NCBI GenBank assembly: GCA_050633585.1
Contig: JBOEGT010000028.1
Coordinates: 1 to 12,134 of the forward strand
Source: CALKZN01 sp050633585
GTDB taxonomy: Bacteria > Pseudomonadota > Gammaproteobacteria > Arenicellales > Arenicellaceae
DNA length: 12,134 nt
Reading direction: 5' to 3'
A model generated the notes under the pieces. The model saw only the letters and a program-made list of their open reading frames with translations. It did no database searches and was not told the origin of the DNA. Each line of letters starts with the position of its first letter. The stretch's first letter is position 1. Both the position numbers and the translations under genes were made by a program. Shown here one piece after another: positions 1 through 5,975 of the stretch.

Positions 1-47
1 GTTGATGAAGATTTTTGATGGCTTAAAGGAGGTGTCAGAAGAAAACA

Positions 48-124
48 TGGTAGCAAGAGCGAGACTTGACCTCGCGACCCCAGCATTATGAATGCTGTGC
101 TCTAACCAGCTGAGCTACATAGCC
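48..124 (-). tRNA. tRNA-Met (CAT anticodon), elongator type, possibly degenerate
   Basis: On the minus strand a 77-nt cloverleaf including an encoded CCA can be laid out. It has a D arm GCTC/GAGC, an anticodon stem CAGCA/TGCTG with loop TTCATAA (anticodon CAT), a 5-nt variable loop and a T stem GCGAG/CTCGC. The 5' half closely resembles gammaproteobacterial elongator tRNA-Met, and tRNA-Met downstream of ychF is the order known in pseudomonads. Two things are odd. The acceptor strands GGCTATG and TCTTGCT give only three Watson-Crick pairs, two G-U pairs and two mismatches. The T loop reads GTCAAGT, with G where T54 is nearly invariant. It may be a decayed copy, a recombined 3' end or a sequence error. 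A good promoter in front argues that it is transcribed. The identity call is firm; function is uncertain. Confidence 0.75.
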
Positions 125-140
125 ATTTGGAGGGAGGCGC

Positions 141-169
141 AAGATAACCTTGCGACCCTTTTTAGTCAA
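141..169 (-). promoter_or_regulatory. Sigma70-like promoter of tRNA-Met
   Basis: On the minus strand TTGACT (164-169) and TATCTT (141-146) are separated by exactly 17 bases. The -35 matches five of six consensus bases and the -10 four of six. The stretch after the -10 begins GCGCC, a GC-rich discriminator typical of stringently controlled stable-RNA promoters. The predicted transcription start lies about 10 bases before the mature tRNA 5' end. The promoter sits between ychF and the tRNA, so the tRNA need not depend on read-through. Confidence 0.6.
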
Positions 170-214
170 GTATTTCGTGCGTTTTTTTATTGATTTTCCG
201 TCACAAGCACCGTT

Positions 215-1306
215 TTAGACATTAAAACGGAAATGAACAACATCACCATCTTGCATGATGTAGTCTTTGCCTTCTAAGCGGAATTTGCCTGCCTCTTTGG
301 CTCCTTGCTCGCCATTGAGCTTGTCGTAGTCGTCATACGCGGTGACTTCCGCACGAATAAAACCTCGCTCAAAATCAGTGTGAATAACGCCAGCAGCTTG
401 CGGCGCTGTTGCACCAACTTTCACGGTCCATGCCCGCACTTCTTTTTGGCCAGCCGTAAAATATGTTTGCAAGCCTAACAAATCATAACCCGCACGAATC
501 ACACGATTTAAACCAGGCTCTTCTTGCCCTAGCTCTTTCAGAAAGTCGAGCTTCTCTTCGTCTTCTAATTCTGCAATTTCAGCTTCAATTGCTGCACAAA
601 TCATGACAACACCAGAGTTTTCTTTGGCGGCAAAGTCAATCACTCTGTCTAATAATGGGTTATTCTCAAATCCGTCTTCCGCGACATTAGCGATATACAT
701 AGTTGGCTTGCCCGTAATCAAGTTATATGACTTGATCATCAGCCTTTGATCTTCATCCAAATCCATTGAACGAACTGGCTCGCCCGCATCAATATGATCA
801 CGGATTTTTTCTAGCAATGCTTTGCGTTGAAGTTGCTCTTTATCACCTGATTTAGAACGTTTTTGAGCACGCTCTATACCACGTTCAACTACTTCCAAGT
901 CGGCCAAGCCCAATTCAGTATTAATAATTTCGATATCCGCCAAAGGATCAACTTTGCCAGACACATGAATAACGTTTTCATCATCAAAACAACGTACAAC
1001 ATGAGCAATGGCATCAACTTCACGAATTGTTGCTAAAAATTGATTGCCTAAACCTTCTCCTTTTGATGCGCCTTCGACAAGACCAGCGATATCTACAAAT
1101 TCCATACTGGCTGGAATCGTTTTTTCAGGCGGTGTGATTTCCACCAAGCGGTTCAAACGAGGGTCGGGCACTTCAACCATACCCACATTTGGTTCAATTG
1201 TGCAAAATGGGTAGTTTTCAGCCTGAATGCCTGAGTTGGTCAGTGCATTGAACAAGGTTGATTTACCGACATTTGGTAAACCTACAATTCCACATTTAAA
1301 GCCCAT
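215..1306 (-). CDS. ychF: Redox-regulated ATPase YchF (Obg/OLA1 family)
   Basis: YchF is a cytoplasmic, ribosome-associated P-loop NTPase of the Obg family that prefers ATP to GTP. In E. coli it restrains the oxidative stress response. The protein is 363 residues, the same length as the E. coli protein. Visible motifs are the P-loop GLPNVGKST (9-17), the G3 motif DIAGL (72-76), a G4 position NVAE (207-210) in place of NKxD, which explains ATP preference, and a C-terminal TGS domain (about 278-361). Cys35, in NYPFCTIEPN, matches the redox-sensing cysteine described in E. coli. The ATG at 1304-1306 is preceded by AGAGG at good spacing. It follows pth by 74 bases on the same strand, the standard gammaproteobacterial pairing. 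Confidence 0.97.
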   Translation of the reverse strand: MGFKCGIVGLPNVGKSTLFNALTNSGIQAENYPFCTIEPNVGMVEVPDPRLNRLVEITPPEKTIPASMEFVDIAGLVEGASKGEGLGNQFLATIREVDAIAHVVRCFDDENVIHVSGKVDPLADIEIINTELGLADLEVVERGIERAQKRSKSGDKEQLQRKALLEKIRDHIDAGEPVRSMDLDEDQRLMIKSYNLITGKPTMYIANVAEDGFENNPLLDRVIDFAAKENSGVVMICAAIEAEIAELEDEEKLDFLKELGQEEPGLNRVIRAGYDLLGLQTYFTAGQKEVRAWTVKVGATAPQAAGVIHTDFERGFIRAEVTAYDDYDKLNGEQGAKEAGKFRLEGKDYIMQDGDVVHFRFNV

Positions 1307-1380
1307 AATATTTTGCCTCTTTTGAAAATCAGTTCTTATCTCTGATCACAATAATTTATTTATCTATTAGTACGAAATAG

Positions 1381-1962
1381 TTATTTAGTGTGCAGTTCGT
1401 TCATTGCCAACTGAAAGTCTCCAGCAAATAGTTGTGGCATTACACGGCTTGCTGAAATAAACGAATCTAACATTAATTGGTATTCCGCTTTTGGTGCTTT
1501 TTTAAGTACATAGCCAACCACTGCACTTGCATGCCCTGGATGACCGACACCAACGCGCAAACGCGCAAAATCTTTACTTCCTGATTTAGCAATGATATCC
1601 CGCAAGCCATTATGACCGCCATGACCGCCCGAAAGCTTCAGCTTTGCAACACCTGGAGGCATATCCAACTCGTCATGCACCACTAACACTTCTTCAATAT
1701 TAATCTTATAAAAATTCATAGCAGCCACAACTGACTTACCACTCAAATTCATAAAAGTATCAGGGACTAGTAAACGGATAGTGCGACCAGCGTTTTCAAA
1801 CTTTGCAGTACGCCCGAAACAGTTTTTGTCTTTGCTTAGCGCAGCTCCATAATCACGGCACAGCTCATCTACAAACAAAAACCCGGCGTTGTGCCGGGTT
1901 TCGTCATACTTTTCGCCCGGATTGCCTAGACCGACAACCAGTTTAATTGGCGATGCTTCCAT
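1381..1962 (-). CDS. pth: Peptidyl-tRNA hydrolase
   Basis: Pth is an essential cytoplasmic enzyme that cleaves the ester bond of peptidyl-tRNAs dropped from the ribosome, recycling the tRNA. The 193 residues match the bacterial Pth family. The N-terminal signature VGLGNPGEKYDETRHNAGF carries catalytic His24 and Asn14. FMNLSGKSV supplies Asn72, and VHDELD supplies Asp97, which polarises the histidine. The GGHGGHNGLRDI stretch carries Asn118. All key positions are intact. The ATG at 1960-1962 has no good Shine-Dalgarno sequence. Only 29 bases separate it from the rplY stop, so it is probably co-transcribed, perhaps translationally coupled. A short dyad ATAGG-N6-CCTAT (1971-1986) lies in that gap. 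The rplY-pth-ychF order is conserved. Confidence 0.97.
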   Translation of the reverse strand: MEASPIKLVVGLGNPGEKYDETRHNAGFLFVDELCRDYGAALSKDKNCFGRTAKFENAGRTIRLLVPDTFMNLSGKSVVAAMNFYKINIEEVLVVHDELDMPPGVAKLKLSGGHGGHNGLRDIIAKSGSKDFARLRVGVGHPGHASAVVGYVLKKAPKAEYQLMLDSFISASRVMPQLFAGDFQLAMNELHTK

Positions 1963-1991
1963 AAAGCGCGATAGGTTTGAGCCTATGCCAA

Positions 1992-2657
1992 TTACTCGGC
2001 GTCAGCTTCACCTTCTGCAGCGCCTTCTTCACCTTCAGCACCTTCTTCAGTATCTTCAACTGTTTGAGGTTTCTTAGGAGCAACAATGTTGGCAACAGAG
2101 TGATCATCTTCAGCGCCTGCTTCAACTGGATGCGCCAATTCAACACCTTCAGGCAATTGAAGGTCAGATAAGTGAACAGATTCACCCATCGTTAATGCCG
2201 CGACATCAACTTCCAAGAATTCAGGAAGATCAACCGCCAAGCAAGCCACGTCAATCTGATTAATGCCTTGCATCATAATGCCTTTATCAAGCGTCACACC
2301 TGGCGCTTCTTCCGCGCCAAGTAAATGCACAGGAACAGTCATTGTAATCTTATCTTTACGACTCACTCGCTGGAAATCTAAATGCAATACTTGTGACTTC
2401 CATGGGTGCATTTGCACATCACGCAAAATTGCACGCTGTTGGTCGCCATCAAGCTCAATTTTTACTAGTGAAGAGTGAAATGCATCCACTTCTAATTGGT
2501 GCATAATTTTATTGTGATCAACCAAGATATATTGATCATCTTCACCACCACCATAAACAACACATGGTACTTGACCTGCTTTACGCGCACGGCGGCTTGC
2601 TGCTGTACCACTACCCGTTCTTGCTTGTGCTGCTACGATAAAATTATTGCTACTCAT
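1992..2657 (-). CDS. rplY: 50S ribosomal protein L25 / general stress protein Ctc (two-domain form)
   Basis: This protein binds 5S rRNA in the 50S subunit. At 221 residues it is the long CTC/TL5 form rather than the short enterobacterial L25 of about 94 residues. The 5S-binding N domain (about 5-95) has the SRRARKAGQVPCVVYGG signature. A second beta-rich domain follows (about 100-185), then a very acidic Glu/Ala/Gly tail (about 195-221). The ATG at 2655-2657 is preceded by GGGAG seven bases upstream, a good ribosome binding site. It lies between prs and pth, with a promoter candidate in the 113-base gap upstream. The acidic tail is common in proteobacterial versions and I see nothing abnormal in it. 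Confidence 0.95.
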   Translation of the reverse strand: MSSNNFIVAAQARTGSGTAASRRARKAGQVPCVVYGGGEDDQYILVDHNKIMHQLEVDAFHSSLVKIELDGDQQRAILRDVQMHPWKSQVLHLDFQRVSRKDKITMTVPVHLLGAEEAPGVTLDKGIMMQGINQIDVACLAVDLPEFLEVDVAALTMGESVHLSDLQLPEGVELAHPVEAGAEDDHSVANIVAPKKPQTVEDTEEGAEGEEGAAEGEADAE

Positions 2658-2680
2658 TTCTTGCTCCCGACCCTTCCGAC

Positions 2681-2710
2681 CATATATCCCAACCGTGGTT
2701 TTACTGTAAA
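2681..2710 (-). promoter_or_regulatory. Candidate promoter of rplY(-pth-ychF)
   Basis: On the minus strand TTTACA (2705-2710, five of six matches to the -35 consensus) is followed after 18 bases by TATATG (2681-2686, four of six). The predicted start near 2674 would give a short leader of about 17 bases that still contains the GGGAG ribosome binding site of rplY. The assignment rests on sequence only. The rest of the prs-rplY gap is AT-rich near the prs stop and shows no clear terminator. Confidence 0.4.
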
Positions 2711-2770
2711 CCTAAGGAAAAGGCTAGCCGTATCTGTCTAATGTTATAAAAATATATAAAGTTTAAAAGG

Positions 2771-3727
2771 CTATTCGCCCTCATCGAAAAGTGAACTGAT
2801 TGAGTCACCAACTGTGATGCGCTTAATCGATTCACCTAAAATTTTTGAAATCGTCAATTGACGAATCTTGCTACATGACTTGGCACTATCTGACAAAGGT
2901 ATCGTGTCTGTCACAACCACCTCATCCAGCTCAGAACCATTGATTCGCTCAATAGCTGGGCCCGACAAGACAGGATGGGTACAGTAAGCACGTACCGCCG
3001 TTGCACCCGCTTCTTTTAATGCTTTAGCTGCATGACAAAGCGTATTAGCGGTATCAACCATATCATCAATCAACACACAGCTACGGCCATCAACATCACC
3101 GATGATATTCATCACTTCAGCAACATTGGCTTTTGGACGACGTTTATCAATGATAGCCAAGTCCACACCAAGGCGTTTTGCTAATGCACGTGCACGAACA
3201 ACACCACCCACATCAGGTGAAACTACCAACATATTTTCCTCTTTAAGTCCGCGCATATCTTCCAAGAGCACGGGAGAGCCATAAATATTATCCGTTGGAA
3301 TAGAAAAGAAGCCTTGAATTTGATCAGCATGTAAGTCCATGGTGAGTACTCGATCCGCTCCAGCAGTTACCACCATGTCGGCGACTAATTTGGCCGTAAT
3401 TGCAACACGCGTATTACGAGTACGTCGATCCTGACGAGCATAACCATAATAAGGCATGACCGCAGTGATGCGAGCTGCTGACGACCGACGACATGCATCA
3501 ATCAAAATCAACAACTCCATTAAATTTTTGTGACTGGGTGCGCAGGTAGGTTGAATGATAAAAATATCTCGACCACGAATGTGTTCTTTGACTTCTACCG
3601 CAATTTCGCCATCGCTGAATTGCTCTACGCGTGCACGGCCTAACTCTCGGCCGATGTATTGTGCAACTTTTTGTGCAAGCTCAGGGTTTGCGTTGCCTGT
3701 AAATATTGCCAGATTCTCAAGAGACAT
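2771..3727 (-). CDS. prs: Ribose-phosphate pyrophosphokinase (PRPP synthetase)
   Basis: Prs transfers pyrophosphate from ATP to ribose 5-phosphate, making PRPP for purine, pyrimidine, histidine, tryptophan and NAD synthesis. The 318 residues compare with 315 in E. coli. Visible motifs are the FSDGE segment (37-41), the ATP-site stretch PYYGYARQDR (92-101), DLHADQIQGFF (131-141), the flexible catalytic loop DKRRPKANV (194-202), and the PRPP-binding loop VLIDDMVDTANT (218-229) with Asp221 and Asp222. It is a class I hexameric type, with no missing residues seen. The ATG at 3725-3727 has only a weak GAG-type ribosome binding site. It lies directly downstream of tRNA-Gln, as in pseudomonads. Confidence 0.98.
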   Translation of the reverse strand: MSLENLAIFTGNANPELAQKVAQYIGRELGRARVEQFSDGEIAVEVKEHIRGRDIFIIQPTCAPSHKNLMELLILIDACRRSSAARITAVMPYYGYARQDRRTRNTRVAITAKLVADMVVTAGADRVLTMDLHADQIQGFFSIPTDNIYGSPVLLEDMRGLKEENMLVVSPDVGGVVRARALAKRLGVDLAIIDKRRPKANVAEVMNIIGDVDGRSCVLIDDMVDTANTLCHAAKALKEAGATAVRAYCTHPVLSGPAIERINGSELDEVVVTDTIPLSDSAKSCSKIRQLTISKILGESIKRITVGDSISSLFDEGE

Positions 3728-3752
3728 AATGCTTTTACTCGTGCCAATTATT

Positions 3753-3761
3753 TTTATAGCA
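3753..3761 (-). promoter_or_regulatory. Extended -10 promoter element for prs
   Basis: In the 82-base gap between tRNA-Gln and prs, the minus strand reads TGC followed by TATAAA, an extended -10 element (TGn plus five of six -10 matches). No good -35 lies upstream, which is usual for this promoter class. The predicted start near 3746 would leave a leader of about 19 bases. A run of eight T residues (minus strand, 3793-3800) follows the tRNA but has no stem of its own, so I do not call it a terminator. Confidence 0.4.
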
Positions 3762-3809
3762 CGTCACCTTAACTCATAAATTGAAAGGTATCAAAAAAAA
3801 CCGTGAAAA

Positions 3810-3885
3810 TGGCTGGGGTGGAAGGATTCGAACCTTCGAATGCCGGCATCAAAAGCCGGTGCCTTAACCGCTTGGCCACACCCCA
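3810..3885 (-). tRNA. tRNA-Gln (TTG anticodon)
   Basis: On the minus strand a complete 76-nt cloverleaf is visible, with acceptor TGGGGTG pairing with CACCCCA and followed by GCCA (encoded CCA). The anticodon stem CCGGC/GCCGG carries loop TTTTGAT, so the anticodon is TTG (3850-3852). The T arm is GAAGG-TTCGAAT-CCTTC. It closely resembles E. coli tRNA-Gln, including the weak U1-A72 pair recognised by glutaminyl-tRNA synthetase. Its first 22 bases overlap the 3' end and stop codon of ispE on the same strand. A strong promoter-like sequence lies inside ispE upstream. The order ispE, tRNA-Gln, prs is conserved in relatives. Confidence 0.97.
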
Positions 3886-4763
3886 TCATCAATCGGATGA
3901 CGTTGCACGCCGCACGCGACGAAGCAACTCAAAAAATCTGGAGCCTCAGATATTATAACTTGACCGTGCTGTTTATCAACAACCGGTAAGAAAACTGAAG
4001 CACCTGTTCCGCTCATCTGTGGAGAATGTTTTGCTCCATTAATATGAGAGCTAAACTGTTCAAGCCACTGAAAGGTTTGTTCAACCAGCGGATACTCCTT
4101 CCTCACAACGTCTTCGAGATCATTTTCTCGACTACCTGCTAAGAAGGCGCGTATTTTGATAGCGTCTTGCGGGTTTGTCAATCGTTTAAACACATCTTTA
4201 TGCTGAAAAATTGCTGCTGTAGAAACATTTACGTGAGGAGTCGCCACAATATACGTTTCTTCGGGCAATTCGATCGGTGTAAAGCGTTCTCCAACGCCCT
4301 CTGCCCAGACGCTTTGTCCGTGAATAAAAACCGGAACATCCGCACCTAAACTCAACCCAATCAATTGAAGCTCTTTTCGACTCAAACCAAGCTGCCAAAG
4401 ATGATTCACCACCATCAAGGTTGTTGCGGCATTAGAGCTTCCTCCTCCTATGCCTCCCCCGAGAGGCAATCGCTTGTTAAGCCCGATACAAACATCTAGC
4501 TTTTTCCCTGTGACTTTCTCCAACGACTGAACCGCTTTTACACAAATATCGTCATCATGCGCTACAACATGTTCAAATGTACCACAATCACGTTCAATGC
4601 CACCTGACTGACTGGGGGTAAACCACATATCATCCCCATAATCCAGAATCTGGAAAACTGTTTGTAAATCATGATACCCATCTGAACGACGCCTTAATAC
4701 ACGCAGCATTAGGTTGAGTTTTGCTGGCGCTAACCAATGTTTGATTTTATTAGACGGAGGCAT
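3864..4763 (-). CDS. ispE: 4-diphosphocytidyl-2-C-methyl-D-erythritol kinase
   Basis: IspE phosphorylates the 2-hydroxyl of CDP-methylerythritol, step four of the non-mevalonate (MEP) isoprenoid pathway. It is a GHMP-family kinase. Residue numbers here count from an upstream GTG at 4775: APAKLNLML with catalytic Lys19, the GHMP phosphate loop PLGGGIGGGSSNA (104-116), LGADVPVF with catalytic Asp146, and the C-terminal motif MSGTGASVF (254-262). I prefer the ATG at 4761-4763 because the in-frame GTG has no ribosome binding site, but the ATG has only a weak AAGTGA, so the start is uncertain (299 or 303 residues). The last seven codons, including stop TAA at 3864-3866, lie within tRNA-Gln, giving an unusual VWPSG end. 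It follows lolB by under 30 bases. Confidence 0.95.
   Translation of the reverse strand: MPPSNKIKHWLAPAKLNLMLRVLRRRSDGYHDLQTVFQILDYGDDMWFTPSQSGGIERDCGTFEHVVAHDDDICVKAVQSLEKVTGKKLDVCIGLNKRLPLGGGIGGGSSNAATTLMVVNHLWQLGLSRKELQLIGLSLGADVPVFIHGQSVWAEGVGERFTPIELPEETYIVATPHVNVSTAAIFQHKDVFKRLTNPQDAIKIRAFLAGSRENDLEDVVRKEYPLVEQTFQWLEQFSSHINGAKHSPQMSGTGASVFLPVVDKQHGQVIISEAPDFLSCFVACGVQRHPIDDGVWPSG
3952..3979 (-). promoter_or_regulatory. Strong sigma70-like promoter inside ispE, probably for tRNA-Gln
   Basis: On the minus strand TTGATA (3974-3979, five of six) and TATAAT (3952-3957, a perfect -10) are separated by 16 bases. The element lies in the last part of the ispE coding sequence. The predicted start near 3945 is about 60 bases ahead of the mature tRNA-Gln 5' end. 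It would let tRNA-Gln, and possibly prs, be transcribed independently of lolB-ispE. Confidence 0.55.
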
Positions 4764-4792
4764 GATGGCAGTCACTTAATAAAGATACGCTT

Positions 4793-5467
4793 TTACTGGT
4801 ATTCAAAACGCTTAATCACTAACTTGACCTTTGCCTGATTACCCCGATGAACAGCAGTAATTTTTCGAGGTAAAGCCTCTTTTGTATTTAACAACACTTG
4901 AAACTGATCAAACTGAATGTCCCAATCACTTTGTTGCAAGCTCTGCAAATGGCCTTGCTCATTTAACCAGAAGCGCCCAGGGGCTTTCGGCGAAGGCATC
5001 CCAAACAACCAGTAACGCATTTCTTCAACTGGCATTTCCCAGCCAACTACTTTTAACAACAACGCCTCTATATCAGCACCGTAATAACGCTGACGACCTG
5101 CAATCAAGCTAGCACTGGCTCCCGATGAAACCAGTTCTACTGAACCGGTGCCTATGGGCCCGATCAGACGAACATTTTCGCTGTCGACTACATCATCTTT
5201 TAAGCGCCCCTGAAAATTCCACTGAATACGCCCTGCCCCAGAGTCCTCAGGATCTATATAACTAAAAGAACCCGCAATTTTCCATGCTTCAATAGAATCC
5301 CTGACTTGGTGAATTGCCTCGAAAGCAGGCGCTGAATATTCACCAGAAGTTTCCTGAAGCAAGAGCTGTCCACCAGGTTTTTGGTCACTCTGCTGCTTGG
5401 GCACGCTTTGGCATGCCGCTACCAATAAAAAACAGGCTCCAATGAGAATTTTTTTCAAATGCCACAT
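4793..5467 (-). CDS. lolB: Outer-membrane lipoprotein LolB
   Basis: LolB is the outer-membrane receptor that takes lipoproteins from the periplasmic carrier LolA and inserts them into the outer membrane. The 224 residues start with a lipoprotein signal: positive residues (LKK), a hydrophobic core and lipobox VAAC, with Cys19 as the acylated residue. Residue +2 is Gln rather than Asp, consistent with outer-membrane sorting. The body, with AWKIAGSFSYIDP near 62-74 and GRIQWNFQG near 79-87, fits the LolB family, though the family diverges and I rely partly on the conserved lolB-ispE order. The ATG at 5465-5467 lies five bases after the stop of the upstream membrane protein, which suggests co-transcription and coupling. 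The ribosome binding site is weak. Confidence 0.9.
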   Translation of the reverse strand: MWHLKKILIGACFLLVAACQSVPKQQSDQKPGGQLLLQETSGEYSAPAFEAIHQVRDSIEAWKIAGSFSYIDPEDSGAGRIQWNFQGRLKDDVVDSENVRLIGPIGTGSVELVSSGASASLIAGRQRYYGADIEALLLKVVGWEMPVEEMRYWLFGMPSPKAPGRFWLNEQGHLQSLQQSDWDIQFDQFQVLLNTKEALPRKITAVHRGNQAKVKLVIKRFEYQ

Positions 5468-5472
5468 ATACT

Positions 5473-5826
5473 TTATTTACGTTTTTTCCCAACCATCGCC
5501 ACAAGCGATAGCAACAAACAAATTGTCGAGCTCAACCCAAAAACCCATTTCTCCACCAAAGTCGTTTCATGAAAAAAACCGATACCATAACCAATCATTG
5601 AAAAACATAGCAATATTAATGACGCCACAAAACTTTCTTGTGCAAGCACCCTTCCTCTGACAAGCACACAGCCACACAATATGCACAATAAACCAATCAC
5701 AGACATGACCCAATAAGGCACATGAACACCCGTTGCCTCGACAAACTCTAAACCAATAGCGACAAAATAGCCTCCAACACCAATTAAAAATGCACCAATA
5801 AACGGATGTTTAATCGACTTTTTCAC
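5473..5826 (-). CDS. Small four-helix membrane protein of unknown function
   Basis: I do not recognise a family. The 117-residue protein has four likely membrane helices (about 8-28, 37-56, 65-85, 94-113). The N-terminal MKKSIK and C-terminal KKRK should both face the cytoplasm by the positive-inside rule. Five cysteines fall inside helices: a cluster C48-x-x-C51-x-C53 in helix 2, C74 in helix 3 and C103 in helix 4. The start is a GTG at 5824-5826 with a poor ribosome binding site. It is the first gene of the lolB-ispE strand, five bases from lolB and divergent from hemA. In pseudomonads this slot holds a TPR-repeat protein, so it is a lineage-specific occupant. It is a real gene by spacing and composition; the function is open. 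Confidence 0.75.
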   Translation of the reverse strand: MKKSIKHPFIGAFLIGVGGYFVAIGLEFVEATGVHVPYWVMSVIGLLCILCGCVLVRGRVLAQESFVASLILLCFSMIGYGIGFFHETTLVEKWVFGLSSTICLLLSLVAMVGKKRK

Positions 5827-5940
5827 GTCATGCCAGCTCTAGATTTCATATTTTCGAACACACTCTCACAATTCCACAGGGATTTCAAAGTCATTCGTTG
5901 AATTTGTCCTACAAAATCAAGGTTGAAGAATTCTTGGCAA

Positions 5941-5969
5941 TTGTTGTCACCATAACAACACGATAGAAT
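5941..5969 (+). promoter_or_regulatory. Candidate hemA promoter overlapping a dyad
   Basis: A -10 element TAGAAT (5964-5969, five of six) lies 17 bases after TTGTTG (5941-5946, only three of six for a -35). The predicted start falls at or next to the hemA ATG at 5976, so the transcript could be leaderless. This agrees with the absence of a Shine-Dalgarno sequence. A perfect inverted repeat TGTTGT-N7-ACAACA (5942-5960) covers the spacer, where a regulator could block or assist polymerase. The weak -35 would fit an activated promoter. I see no convincing promoter for the divergent strand in this 149-base gap. Confidence 0.35.
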
Positions 5970-5975
5970 ACCCAA

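Noticed and set aside
47..91. Short plus-strand open frame starting ATG at 47 with AAGGAGG upstream at 27-33
   Set aside because: It is 14 codons, antisense to the tRNA-Met gene, and the spacing is long; treated as chance.
138..154. Hairpin CGCAAG-N5-CTTGCG followed by a T run on the plus strand, terminator-like
   Set aside because: It coincides with the spacer and -10 of the tRNA-Met promoter, the stem is only six pairs, and no plus-strand gene precedes it.
1316..1380. TGTGATCAGAGATAAG-like half site for CRP in the pth-ychF gap (minus strand)
   Set aside because: Only the TGTGA half is present; the TCACA half is missing.
1889..2741. Several open frames opposite or out of frame with pth and rplY
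   Set aside because: They lie antisense or shifted within clear family genes, with biased composition mirroring the acidic L25 tail; shadows of the real genes.
5865..5878. On the minus strand TGTGGAATTGTGAG, identical to part of the E. coli lac operator region
   Set aside because: The second operator half (ATAACAATT) is absent and no lac genes are near; a chance match, and not evidence of vector sequence.
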